Positions 43,083 through 52,979 of a DNA stretch of 64,000 nucleotides are shown here, one piece after another. The notes under the pieces were generated by a model. That model saw only the letters and a list, made by a program, of their open reading frames with translations, searched no databases and had not been told where the DNA came from. The stretch is from Kappaphycus alvarezii (Eukaryota; Rhodophyta; Florideophyceae; Gigartinales; Solieriaceae): assembly GCA_002205965.3 (NCBI GenBank), contig NADL03000217.1, positions 18,537-82,536 on the forward strand. Direction: 5' to 3'. The translations under genes and the position numbers were made by a program. Each line of letters begins with the position of its first letter. The first letter of the stretch is position 1.

Positions 43083-44494
43083 TGTAATGGGAATCGGAGA
43101 GGGTGAAGGACTTTGCTGGATGGATGAAGTTGCGGGCTTGGCTACCCAGAATTTACTCGGAACTCTAAAATCCTGGCCTTAAGTACAACCTACAACTACT
43201 TTCTAACTCACTGCGTCCACTAACAGAATCCCACAAACTGAGCCATTTGAGCGGATTTCAAGATCTTGGCCCGGTGATAACAGTCATTAGGGGCAAATTT
43301 GGAACACAAATTTGTGTAAATAGGTTGGCCCAATACACACATCAATACAGTACCTTATTTTGCAGACTTACCGGAAACGAATTCCCTTGTGCCAAAATAA
43401 CGGACTCAATCCGTCATACGTAAAATAGAATCACATAACTGATTTTTGGATGCAGTCGGTCCAATCTTCATCATAATTACGAACCTCATACATATGATGG
43501 AATCACATAACTGATTTTTGGATGCAGTTATACAAACCAATATCATAACTAGAAACCACATACGTATGATGGAATCACATAACTGATTTTTGGATGCAGT
43601 TGTACAAACCAATATCATAACTAGAAACCACATACGTATGATGGAATCACATAACTGATTTTTGGATGCAGTTGTACACACCAATATCATAACTAGAAAC
43701 CTCATACATATGATGGAATCACATAACTGATTTTTGGATGCAGCTGGATAAAATCCGTAATCATAACTAGAAACCTCATACATATGATGAAATCACATAA
43801 CTGATTTTTGGATGCAGTTGTACAAACCAATATCATAACTAGAAACCACATACGTATGATGGAATCACATAACTGATTTTTGGATGCAGCTGGATAAAAT
43901 CCGTAATCATGACTAGAAACCTCATACATATGATGAAATCACATAACTGATTTTTGGATGCAGCTGGATAAAACCCTTAATCATAACTAGAATCCTCATA
44001 CATAATATAAAATCAAATACCTCTTTCTAGCAGTCATGACAGTATTGCCATAATTGATTCCTACTGTACAAACTCAGGTATAGTAAGGAGTACAGTACTT
44101 GGTATATTACGATGTACAGTGCGAAGTACAGTTCCTCATTTGGCACTAGTACAGTACGTGTACAACACTGCACAAAAAGGTTTCTTCTCTTAGCTGTACC
44201 ACGTGTACATCACATACACAACTGCCACCACGTACACGTGTACATAGCTTTCCTCAGCATATCTCTCATACAGTATACTCATCATCCACTTATAGTACCC
44301 TACCCTACGTAAAATCACCCATAAACAACATTTGCCCTCTAAATCGCTGATCTCTCAAATCGTACTTTCGTCCCTGGGAACTTTGGATTTCTTCCGGAAT
44401 GCCTTAGCGCCCCCCTTCATTCTACACGTGTGCATGTGTACACGTGGAACATGCCTCATGCCTTTATGAGGTTTGGCACCGATGTGGGGTCATG
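43083..44494 (-). repeat. Satellite unit 30 (1,412 bp, 8 subrepeats)
   Basis: Twin of unit 29; GCAGTTATACAAACC is retained. Confidence 0.9.
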
Positions 44495-45622
44495 TGTAAT
44501 GGGAATCGGAGAGGGTGAAGGACTTTGCTGGATGGATGAAGTTGCGGGCTTGGCTACCCAGAATTTACTCGGAACTCTAAAATCCTGGCCTTAAGTACAA
44601 CCTACAACTACTTTCTAACTCACTGCGTCCACTAACAGAATCCCACAAACTGAGCCATTTGAGCGGATTTCAAGATCTTGGCCCGGTGATAACAGTCATT
44701 AGGGGCAAATTTGGAACACGAATTTGTGTAAATAGGTTGGCCCAATACACACATCAATACAGTACCTTATTTTGCAGACTTACCGGAAACGAATTCCCTT
44801 GTGCCAAAATAACGGACTCAATCCGTCATACGTAAAATAGAATCACATAACTGATTTTTGGATGCAGCTGGATAAAATCCGTAATCATAACTAGAAACCT
44901 CATACATATGATGGAATCACATAACTGATTTTTGGATGCAGTTGTACAAACCAATATCATAACTAGAAACCACATACGTATGATGGAATCACATAACTGA
45001 TTTTTGGATGCAGCTGGATAAAACCCGTAATCATAACTAGAAACCTCATACATATGATGAAATCACATAACTGATTTTTGGATGCAGCTGGATAAAACCC
45101 TTAATCATAACTAGAATGCTCATACATAATATAAAATCAAATACCTCTTTCTAGCAGTCATGACAGTATTGCCATAATTGATTCCTACTGTACAAACTCA
45201 GGTATAGTAAGGAGTACAGTACTTGGTATATTACGATGTACAGTGCGAAGTACAGTTCCTCATTTGGCACTAGTACAGTACGTGTACAACACTGCACAAA
45301 AAGGTTTCTTCTCTTAGCTGTACCACGTGTACATCACATACACAACTGCCACCACGTACACGTGTACATAGCTTTCCTCAGCATATCTCTCATACAGTAT
45401 ACTCATCATCCACTTATAGTACCCTACCCTACGTAAAATCACCCCATAAACAACATTTTGCCCTCTAAATCGCTGATCTCTCAAAATCGTACTTTCGTCC
45501 CTGGGAACTTTGGATTTCTTCCGGAATGCCTTAGCGCCCCCCTTCATTCTACACGTGTGCATGTGTACACGTGGAACATGCCTCATGCCTCTTATGAGGT
45601 TTGGCACCGATGTGGGGTCATG
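44495..45622 (-). repeat. Satellite unit 31 (1,128 bp, 4 subrepeats)
   Basis: Minimal-length unit. The usual divergent TCGGTCCAATC first subrepeat is replaced by a type B copy. Carries GAATGCTCATAC at the run end. Confidence 0.9.
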
Positions 45623-46745
45623 TGTAATGGGAATCGGAGAGGGTGAAGGACTTTGCTGGATGGATGAAGTTGCGGGCTTGGCTACCCAGAATTTACTCGG
45701 AACTCTAAAATCCTGGCCTTAAGTACAACCTACAACTACTTTCTAACTCACTGCGTCCACTAACAGAATCCCACAAACTGAGCCATTTGAGCGGATTTCA
45801 AGATCTTGGCCCGGTGATAACAGTCATTAGGGGCAAATTTGGAACACAAATTTGTGTAAATAGGTTGGCCCAATACACACATCAATACAGTACCTTATTT
45901 TGCAGACTTACCGGAAACGAATTCCCTTGTGCCAAAATAACGGACTCAATCCGTCATACGTAAAAGAATCACATAACTGATTTTTGGATGCAGTCGGTCC
46001 AATCTTCATCATAATTACGAACCTCATACATATGATGGAATCACATAACTGATTTTTGGATGCAGTTGTACAAACCAATATCATAACTAGAAACCACATA
46101 CGTATGATGGAATCACATAACTGATTTTGGATGCAGCTGGATAAAATCCGTAATCATGACTAGAAACCTCATACATATGATGAAATCACATAACTGATTT
46201 TTGGATGCAGCTGGATAAAACCCTTAATCATAACTAGAATCCTCATACATAATATAAAATCAAATACCTCTTTCTAGCAGTCATGACAGTATTGCCATAA
46301 TTGATTCCTACTGTACAAACTCAGGTATAGTAAGGAGTACAGTACTTGGTATATTACGATGTACAGTGCGAAGTACAGTTCCTCATTTGGCACTAGTACA
46401 GTACGTGTACAACACTGCACAAAAAGGTTTCTTCTCTTAGCTGTACCACGTGTACATCACATACACAACTGCCACCACGTACACGTGTACATAGCTTTCC
46501 TCAGCATATCTCTCATACAGTATACTCATCATCCACTTATAGTACCCTACCCTACGTAAAATCACCCCATAAACAACATTTTGCCCTCTAAATCGCTGAT
46601 CTCTCAAAATCGTACTTTCGTCCCTGGGAACTTTGGATTTCTTCCGGAATGCCTTAGCGCCCCCCTTCATTCTACACGTGTGCATGTGTACACGTGGAAC
46701 ATGCCTCATGCCTCTTATGAGGTTTGGCACCGATGTGGGGTCATG
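45623..46745 (-). repeat. Satellite unit 32 (1,123 bp, 4 subrepeats)
   Basis: Minimal-length unit with the divergent first subrepeat present. Confidence 0.9.
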
Positions 46746-47867
46746 TGTAATGGGAATCGGAGAGGGTGAAGGACTTTGCTGGATGGATGAAGTTGCGGGC
46801 TTGGCTACCCAGAATTTACTCGGAACTCTAAATCCTGGCCTTAAGTACAACCTACAACTACTTTAACTCACTGCGTCCACTAACAGAATCCCACAAACTG
46901 AGCCATTTGAGCGGATTTCAAGATCTTGGCCCGGTGATAACAGTCATTAGGGGCAAATTTGGAACACAAATTTGTGTAAATAGGTTGGCCCAATACACAC
47001 ATCAATACAGTACCTTATTTTGCAGACTTACCGGAAACGAATTCCCTTGTGCCAAAATAACGGACTCAATCCGTCATACGTAAAATAGAATCAATAACTG
47101 ATTTTTGGATGCAGTCGGTCCAATCTTCATCATAATTACGAACCTCATACATATGATGGAATCACATAACTGATTATTGGATGCAGTTGTACAAACCAAT
47201 ATCATAACTAGAAACCTCATACATATGATGGAATCACATAACTGATTTTTGGATGCAGCTGGATAAAATCCGTAATCATAACTAGAAACCTCATACATAT
47301 GATGAAATCACATAACTGATTTTTGGATGCAGCTGGATAAAACCCTTAATCATAACTAGAATGCTCATACATAATATAAAATCAAATACCTCTTTCTAGC
47401 AGTCATGACAGTATTGCCATAATTGATTCCTACTGTACAAACTCAGGTATAGTAAGGAGTACAGTACTTGGTATATTACGATGTACAGTGCGAAGTACAG
47501 TTCCTCATTTGGCACTAGTACAGTACGTGTACAACACTGCACAAAAAGGTTTCTTCTCTTAGCTGTACCACGTGTACATCACATACACAACTGCCACCAC
47601 GTACACGTGTACATAGCTTTCCTCAGCATATCTCTCATACAGTATACTCATCATCCACTTATAGTACCCTACCCTACGTAAAATCACCCCATAAACAACA
47701 TTTTGCCCTCTAAATCGCTGATCTCTCAAAATCGTACTTTCGTCCCTGGGAACTTTGGATTTCTTCCGGAATGCCTTAGCGCCCCCCTTCATTCTACACG
47801 TGTGCATGTGTACACGTGGAACATGCCTCATGCCTCTTATGAGGTTTGGCACCGATGTGGGGTCATG
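46746..47867 (-). repeat. Satellite unit 33 (1,122 bp, 4 subrepeats)
   Basis: Minimal-length unit with GAATGCTCATAC at the run end. Confidence 0.9.
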
Positions 47868-48992
47868 TGTAATGGGAATCGGAGAGGGTGAAGGACTTTG
47901 CTGGATGGATGAAGTTGCGGGCTTGGCTACCCAGAATTACTCGGAACTCTAAAATCCTGGCCTTAAGTACAACCTACAACTACTTTCTAACTCACTGCGT
48001 CCACTAACAGAATCCCACAAACTGAGCCATTTGAGCGGATTTCAAGATCTTGGCCCGGTGATAACAGTCATTAGGGGCAAATTTGGAACACAATTTGTGT
48101 AAAAGGTTGGCCCAATACACACATCAATACAGTACCTTATTTTGCAGACTTACCGGAAACGAATTCCCTTGTGCCAAAATAACGGACTCAATCCGTCATA
48201 CGTAAAATAGAATCACATAACTGATTTTTGGATGCAGCTGGATAAAATCCGTAATCATAACTAGAAACCTCATACATATGATGAAATCACATAACTGATT
48301 TTTGGATGCAGTTGTACAAACCAATATCATAACTAGAAACCACATACGTATGATGGAATCACATAACTGATTTTTGGATGCAGCTGGATAAAACCCGTAA
48401 TCATAACTAGAAACCTCATACATATGATGAAATCACATAACTGATTTTTGGATGCAGCTGGATAAAACCCTTAATCATAACTAGAATGCTCATACATAAT
48501 ATAAAATCAAATACCTCTTTCTAGCAGTCATGACAGTATTGCCATAATTGATTCCTACTGTACAAACTCAGGTATAGTAAGGAGTACAGTACTTGGTATA
48601 TTACGATGTACAGTGCGAAGTACAGTTCCTCATTTGGCACTAGTACAGTACGTGTACAACACTGCACAAAAAGGTTTCTTCTCTTAGCTGTACCACGTGT
48701 ACATCACATACACAACTGCCACCACGTACACGTGTACATAGCTTTCCTCAGCATATCTCTCAAACAGTATACTCATCATCCACTTATAGTACCCTACCCT
48801 ACGTAAAATCACCCCATAAACAACATTTTGCCCTCTAAATCGCTGATCTCTCAAAATCGTACTTTCGTCCCTGGGAACTTTGGATTTCTTCCGGAATGCC
48901 TTAGCGCCCCCCTTCATTCTACACGTGTGCATGTGTACACGTGGAACATGCCTCATGCCTCTTATGAGGTTTGGCACCGATGTGGGGTCATG
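47868..48992 (-). repeat. Satellite unit 34 (1,125 bp, 4 subrepeats)
   Basis: Minimal-length unit with a type B first subrepeat, like unit 31. Confidence 0.9.
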
Positions 48993-50333
48993 TGTAATGG
49001 GAATCGGAGAGGGTGAAGGACTTTGCTGGATGGATGAAGTTGCGGGCTTGGCTACCCAAATTTACTCGGAACTCTAAAATCCTGGCCTTAAGTACAACCT
49101 ACAACTACTTTCTAACTCACTGCGTCCACTAACAGAATCCCACAAACTGAGCCATTTGAGCGGATTTCAAGATCTTGGCCCGGTGATAACAGTCATTAGG
49201 GGCAAATTTGGAACACAAATTTGTGTAATAGGTTGGCCCAATACACACATCAATACAGTACCTTATTTTGCAGACTTACCGGAAACGAATTCCCTTGTGC
49301 CAAAATAACGGACTCAATCCGTCATACGTAAAATAGAATCACATAACTGATTTTTGGATGCAGTCGGTCCAATCTTCATCATAATTACGAACCTCATACA
49401 TATGATGGAATCACATAACTGATTTTTGGATGCAGTTGTACAAACCAATATCATAACTAGAAACCACATACGTATGATGGAATCACATAACTGATTTTTG
49501 GATGCAGTTGTACAAACCAATATCATAACTAGAAACCTCATACATATGATGGAATCACATAACTGATTTTTGGATGCAGCTGGATAAAATCCGTAATCAT
49601 AACTAGAAACCTCATACATATGATGAAATCACATAACTGATTTTTGGATGCAGTTGTACAAACCAATATCATAACTAGAAACCACATACGTATGATGGAA
49701 TCACATAACTGATTTTTGGATGCAGCTGGATAAAATCCGTAATCATAACTAGAAACCTCATACATATGATGAAATCACATAACTGATTTTTGGATGCAGC
49801 TGGATAAAACCCTTAATCATAACTAGAATCCTCATACATAATATAAAATCAAATACCTCTTTCTAGCAGTCATGACAGTATTGCCATAATTGATTCCTAC
49901 TGTACAAACTCAGGTATAGTAAGGAGTACAGTACTTGGTATATTACGATGTACAGTGCGAAGTACAGTTCCTCATTTGGCACTAGTACAGTACGTGTACA
50001 ACACTGCACAAAAAGGTTTCTTCTCTTAGCTGTACCACGTGTACATCACATACACAACTGCCACCACGTACACGTGTACATAGCTTTCCTCAGCATATCT
50101 CTCATACAGTATACTCATCATCCACTTATAGTACCTACCCTACGTAAAATCACCCCATAAACAACATTTTGCCCTCTAAATCGCTGATCTCTCAAAATCG
50201 TACTTTCGTCCCTGGGAACTTTGGATTTCTTCCGGAATGCCTTAGCGCCCCCCTTCATTCTACACGTGTGCATGTGTACACGTGGAACATGCCTCATGCC
50301 TCTTATGAGGTTTGGCACCGATGTGGGGTCATG
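48993..50333 (-). repeat. Satellite unit 35 (1,341 bp, 7 subrepeats)
   Basis: T form, GAGCGG. Seven subrepeats after the run of four-subrepeat units. Confidence 0.9.
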
Positions 50334-50934
50334 TGTAATGGGAATCGGAGAGGGTGAAGGACTTTGCTGGATGGATGAAGTTGCGGGCTTGGCTACCCAG
50401 AATTTACTCGGAACTCTAAAATCCTGGCCTTAAGTACAACCTACAACTACTTTCTAACTCACTGCGTCCACTAACAGAATCCCACAACTGAGCCATTTGA
50501 GCGGATTTCAAGATCTTGGCCCGGTGATAACAGTCATTAGGGGCAAATTTGGAACACAAATTTGTGTAAATAGGTTGGCCCAATACACACATCAATACAG
50601 TACCTTATTTTGCAGACTTACCGGAAACGAATTCCCTTGTGCCAAAATAACGGACTCAATCCGTCATACGTAAAATAGAATCACATAACTGATTTTGGAT
50701 GCAGCTGGATAAATCAATCATAACTTACGAAACCTCATACATATGATGAAATCACATAACTGATTTTTGGATGCAGTTGTACAAACCAATATCATAACTA
50801 GAAACCACATACGTATGATGGAATCACATAACTGATTTTTGGATGCAGCTTGGATAAAACCGTAATCATAACTAGAAACCTCATACATATGATGAAATCA
50901 CATAACTGATTTTTGGATGCAGCTGGATAAAACC

Positions 50935-51440
50935 CTTAATCATAACTAGAATGCTCATACATAATATAAAATCAAATACCTCTTTCTAGCAGTCATGACA
51001 GTATTGCCATAATGATTCTACTGTACAAACTCAGGTATAGTAAGGAGTACAGTACTGATTTTTGGATGCAGTGTAAAACCAATCATAACTAGAAACCTCA
51101 TACATATGATGAATCACATAACTGATTTTTGGATGCAGTTGTACAAACCAATATCATAACTAGAAACCACATACGTATGATGGAATCACATAACTGATTT
51201 TTGGATGCAGTTGTACAAACCAATATCATAACTAGAAACCACATACGTATGATGGAATCACATAACTGATTTTTGGATGCAGTTGTACAAACCAATATCA
51301 TAACTAGAAACCACATACGTATGATGGAATCACATAACTGATTTTTGGATGCAGCTGGATAAAACCGTAATCATAACTAGAAACCTCATACATATGATGA
51401 ATCACATAACTGATTTTTGGATGCAGCTGGATAAAACCCT
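50935..51440. repeat. Truncated core plus re-entry into the subrepeat run in unit 36
   Basis: The core stops at GGAGTACAGTAC (51,055) and jumps straight to TGATTTTTGGATGCAG, starting a second run of six subrepeats before the full core. This is an internal unequal-exchange junction, different from the one in unit 9. Confidence 0.75.
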
Positions 51441-51660
51441 AATCATAACTAGAATCCTCATACATAATATAAAATCAAATACCTCTTTCTAGCAGTCATG
51501 ACAGTATTGCCATAATTGATTCCTACTGTACAAACTCAGGTATAGTAAGGAGTACAGTACTTGGTATATTACGATGTACAGTGCGAAGTACAGTTCCTCA
51601 TTTGGCACTAGTACAGTACGTGTACAACACTGCACAAAAAGGTTTCTTCTCTTAGCTGTA

Positions 51661-51912
51661 CCACGTGTACATCACATACACAACTGCCACCACGTACACG
51701 TGTACATAGCTTTCCTCAGCATATCTCTCATACAGTATACTCATCATCCACTTATAGTACCCTACCCTACGTAAAATCACCCCATAAACAACATTTTGCC
51801 CTCTAAATCGCTGATCTCTCAAAATCGTACTTTCGTCCCTGGGAACTTTGGATTTCTTCCGGAATGCCTTAGCGCCACCCTTCATTCGACACGTGTGCAT
51901 GTGTACACGTGG
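51661..51912. promoter_or_regulatory. CACGTG motif cluster in the element 1 LTR
   Basis: CACGTG-bearing palindromes occur at 51,661-51,670 and 51,694-51,705 (GTACACGTGTAC), and a longer imperfect inverted repeat with two CACGTG sites lies at 51,889-51,912. In element orientation this is the first ~325 bp of the LTR, where a U3 promoter/enhancer is expected. The LTR of element 2 keeps similar sites. The assignment as a binding-site cluster is inference. Confidence 0.4.
51751..51756 (-). promoter_or_regulatory. Possible TATA box of the element 1 LTR
   Basis: The minus strand reads TATAAG about 230 bp into the LTR, a plausible promoter position. The corresponding site in the element 2 LTR is not TATA-like, so this is weak. 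Confidence 0.25.
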
Positions 51913-51976
51913 AACATGCCTCATGCCTCTTATGAGGTTTGGCACCGATGTGGGGTCATGTGATCGTCTTGCCAAA

Positions 51977-52492
51977 TCAACAACACCCCCCCTCGATTAC
52001 ATGACCTAAGCATCGTGCAGCTCTCCGAGGCCTAGAGATTTTATGCATTATGAATTGAATGCGACCAAGAGGCTTGGTGAGTATATCTGCTGGCATATCT
52101 GTAGAAGGTACGTGAAACAGTGAAACAATCTTTCGAGTCACAGCATCTCGGACAAAATGATATGATATGTCAATGTGCTTATTTCGCCTGTTCACTCCTT
52201 CGTTACCCGCAAACGCTATTGTACCAGCATTATCACACCCGATTGTAACTGTGCTGTCTTTCGACTTTCCCAATGCGTCTGCAAGAAGGCACCTGAGCCA
52301 AGCTGCCTCTTTGCAAGCCTCACACAGTGCAATATACTCCGCTTCGCATGTGGATTTCGCAACGACCGTTTGTCTCCTAGATGACCAACTAATAGCTCCC
52401 CCACACAGTTTGAACACATATCCACTGGTGGACTTTCTCGAGTCCAAGCAACCACCCCAGTCTGCATCGCTGAAGCCCTCTAGAGTTTGCAC
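51977..52492 (-). CDS. RNase H segment of element 1
   Basis: A 171-residue open segment. It starts with the TLEGFSDADWGG motif that opens the copia RNase HI domain, has STCEAEY (catalytic Glu), a GCDN motif (catalytic Asp), and ends with the typical copia sequence MPADILTKPLGR. The frame then runs through the polypurine tract and stops 9 bases inside the LTR, probably because of a small indel. In element 2 the matching frame stops 12 bases short of the tract. RNase H removes the RNA template during reverse transcription. Confidence 0.8.
   Translation of the reverse strand: MQTLEGFSDADWGGCLDSRKSTSGYVFKLCGGAISWSSRRQTVVAKSTCEAEYIALCEACKEAAWLRCLLADALGKSKDSTVTIGCDNAGTIAFAGNEGVNRRNKHIDISYHFVRDAVTRKIVSLFHVPSTDMPADILTKPLGRIQFIMHKISRPRRAARCLGHVIEGGCC
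51986..51994 (-). other. Polypurine tract of copia element 1
   Basis: The minus strand reads GAGGGGGGG immediately before TGTTG of the LTR. LTR retrotransposons use such a tract to prime plus-strand DNA synthesis. The same sequence is found at the equivalent point in element 2. Confidence 0.85.
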
Positions 52493-52544
52493 TGGGAGAT
52501 TTCCATCTAGAATACACCTAGTGAGAGCGTTCCTTTGATATATC

Positions 52545-52979
52545 TCAGAACTCGTTTGGCTGCTTGCCAGTGGTCCTCGCGAGGGTTCTCACAGTGTTGG
52601 GACAGTTTTCCACCACATATGCAAGATCTGGACGTGACCCTACCATAAGAAACATTAAGCAGCCAATGATCTGTCGATATGGTACATCGCAATACGGGCT
52701 AGTTGACATCTCAGGGTGTAATCCTTGTTCCATCGGAGTCCTCACGGGATTGCAACTGGCCATACCAAAACGTTTCAAAATGGACTTGGCATACTCTGTC
52801 TGCGAGATATAGATCCGTCTAGGGACCCTTTTTCTACTTATTTCAAGCCCAATGCACTTTTTGGCCTCGCCTAAATCTTTCATCTCAAATCTCTTGTTCA
52901 GTTCACCTTTCATCCAGGTCACGGCTTTCAGGTCACTTCCCGCAAGAAGCAAGTCATCCACATATAGGGCAATCAGCAT
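52545..52979 (-). CDS. Reverse transcriptase C-terminal segment of element 1
   Basis: A 144-residue open segment opening with ALYVDDLLLAG, the YxDD catalytic motif of RT, followed by the MKDLGEAKKCIGLEISR thumb region and the PYRQIIGCLMFL connection typical of copia. Near 52,620 the reading frame is lost (element 2 continues KLSQHCE here) and the homologous sequence goes on in another frame to about 52,507. The YVDD start lies just after a frame break that separates it from the fingers/palm part. Confidence 0.8.
   Translation of the reverse strand: MLIALYVDDLLLAGSDLKAVTWMKGELNKRFEMKDLGEAKKCIGLEISRKRVPRRIYISQTEYAKSILKRFGMASCNPVRTPMEQGLHPEMSTSPYCDVPYRQIIGCLMFLMVGSRPDLAYVVENCPNTVRTLARTTGKQPNEF

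Larger units (their letters stand above)
1..51985 (-). repeat. LTR-derived satellite array, 36 tandem units
   Basis: Head-to-tail array. The unit boundary used here is the conserved TGTAATGGGAATCGG, found 36 times. Each unit has a near-invariant core (about 0.85 kb) and an internal run of 72-74 bp subrepeats. The core aligns along its length with the copia LTR at 55,886-57,469: shared stretches include the GCGGGCTT-GCTACCCAGAATTTACT block, the AAACAACATTTTG-CCTCTAAA block and the CACGTG motifs. The last unit abuts a polypurine tract, so the array is LTR sequence in minus-strand element orientation. No unit contains retrotransposon coding sequence. The short open frames in it are by-products of repetition. 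Seen directly: periodicity and homology. Inferred: origin by amplification of an LTR-LTR fusion. Confidence 0.95.
50334..51985 (-). repeat. Satellite unit 36, which is the 3' LTR of copia element 1 (1,652 bp)
   Basis: Only unit with a complete right end. After GGGGTCATG it continues with 25 further bases ending AACAACA, directly followed by the polypurine tract. Read on the minus strand it begins TGTTG, as an LTR should. The unit also holds an extra truncated core (50,935-51,055) followed by a second subrepeat run, giving about ten subrepeats. It links the satellite to a retrotransposon: it is both the last satellite unit and an LTR. Confidence 0.85.

Noticed and set aside
43406-43783. Minus-strand open frames of 70-125 codons through the subrepeat runs, with a repeated TASKNQLCDSII pattern
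   Set aside because: They exist because type A subrepeats are 72 bp (a multiple of three). They shift at 74-bp type B copies, have no constant start or end, and vary in length with copy number. No sign of coding constraint.
46437-46850. A 137-codon minus-strand frame and recurring 62-97-codon frames in the satellite core
   Set aside because: The same frames recur in unit after unit only because the DNA is the same. They break at any 1-base indel, and the homologous region of the element 2 LTR does not preserve them.
1-51985. Telomeric or rDNA nature of the array
   Set aside because: No telomere-type short repeat and no rRNA-like conserved blocks. The unit is explained by the LTR. A centromeric role is possible, but nothing in the sequence shows it.
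52167-52538. Plus-strand open frames of 60-123 codons opposite the copia coding regions
   Set aside because: They are antisense shadows of the RNase H, RT and integrase segments and have no independent features.
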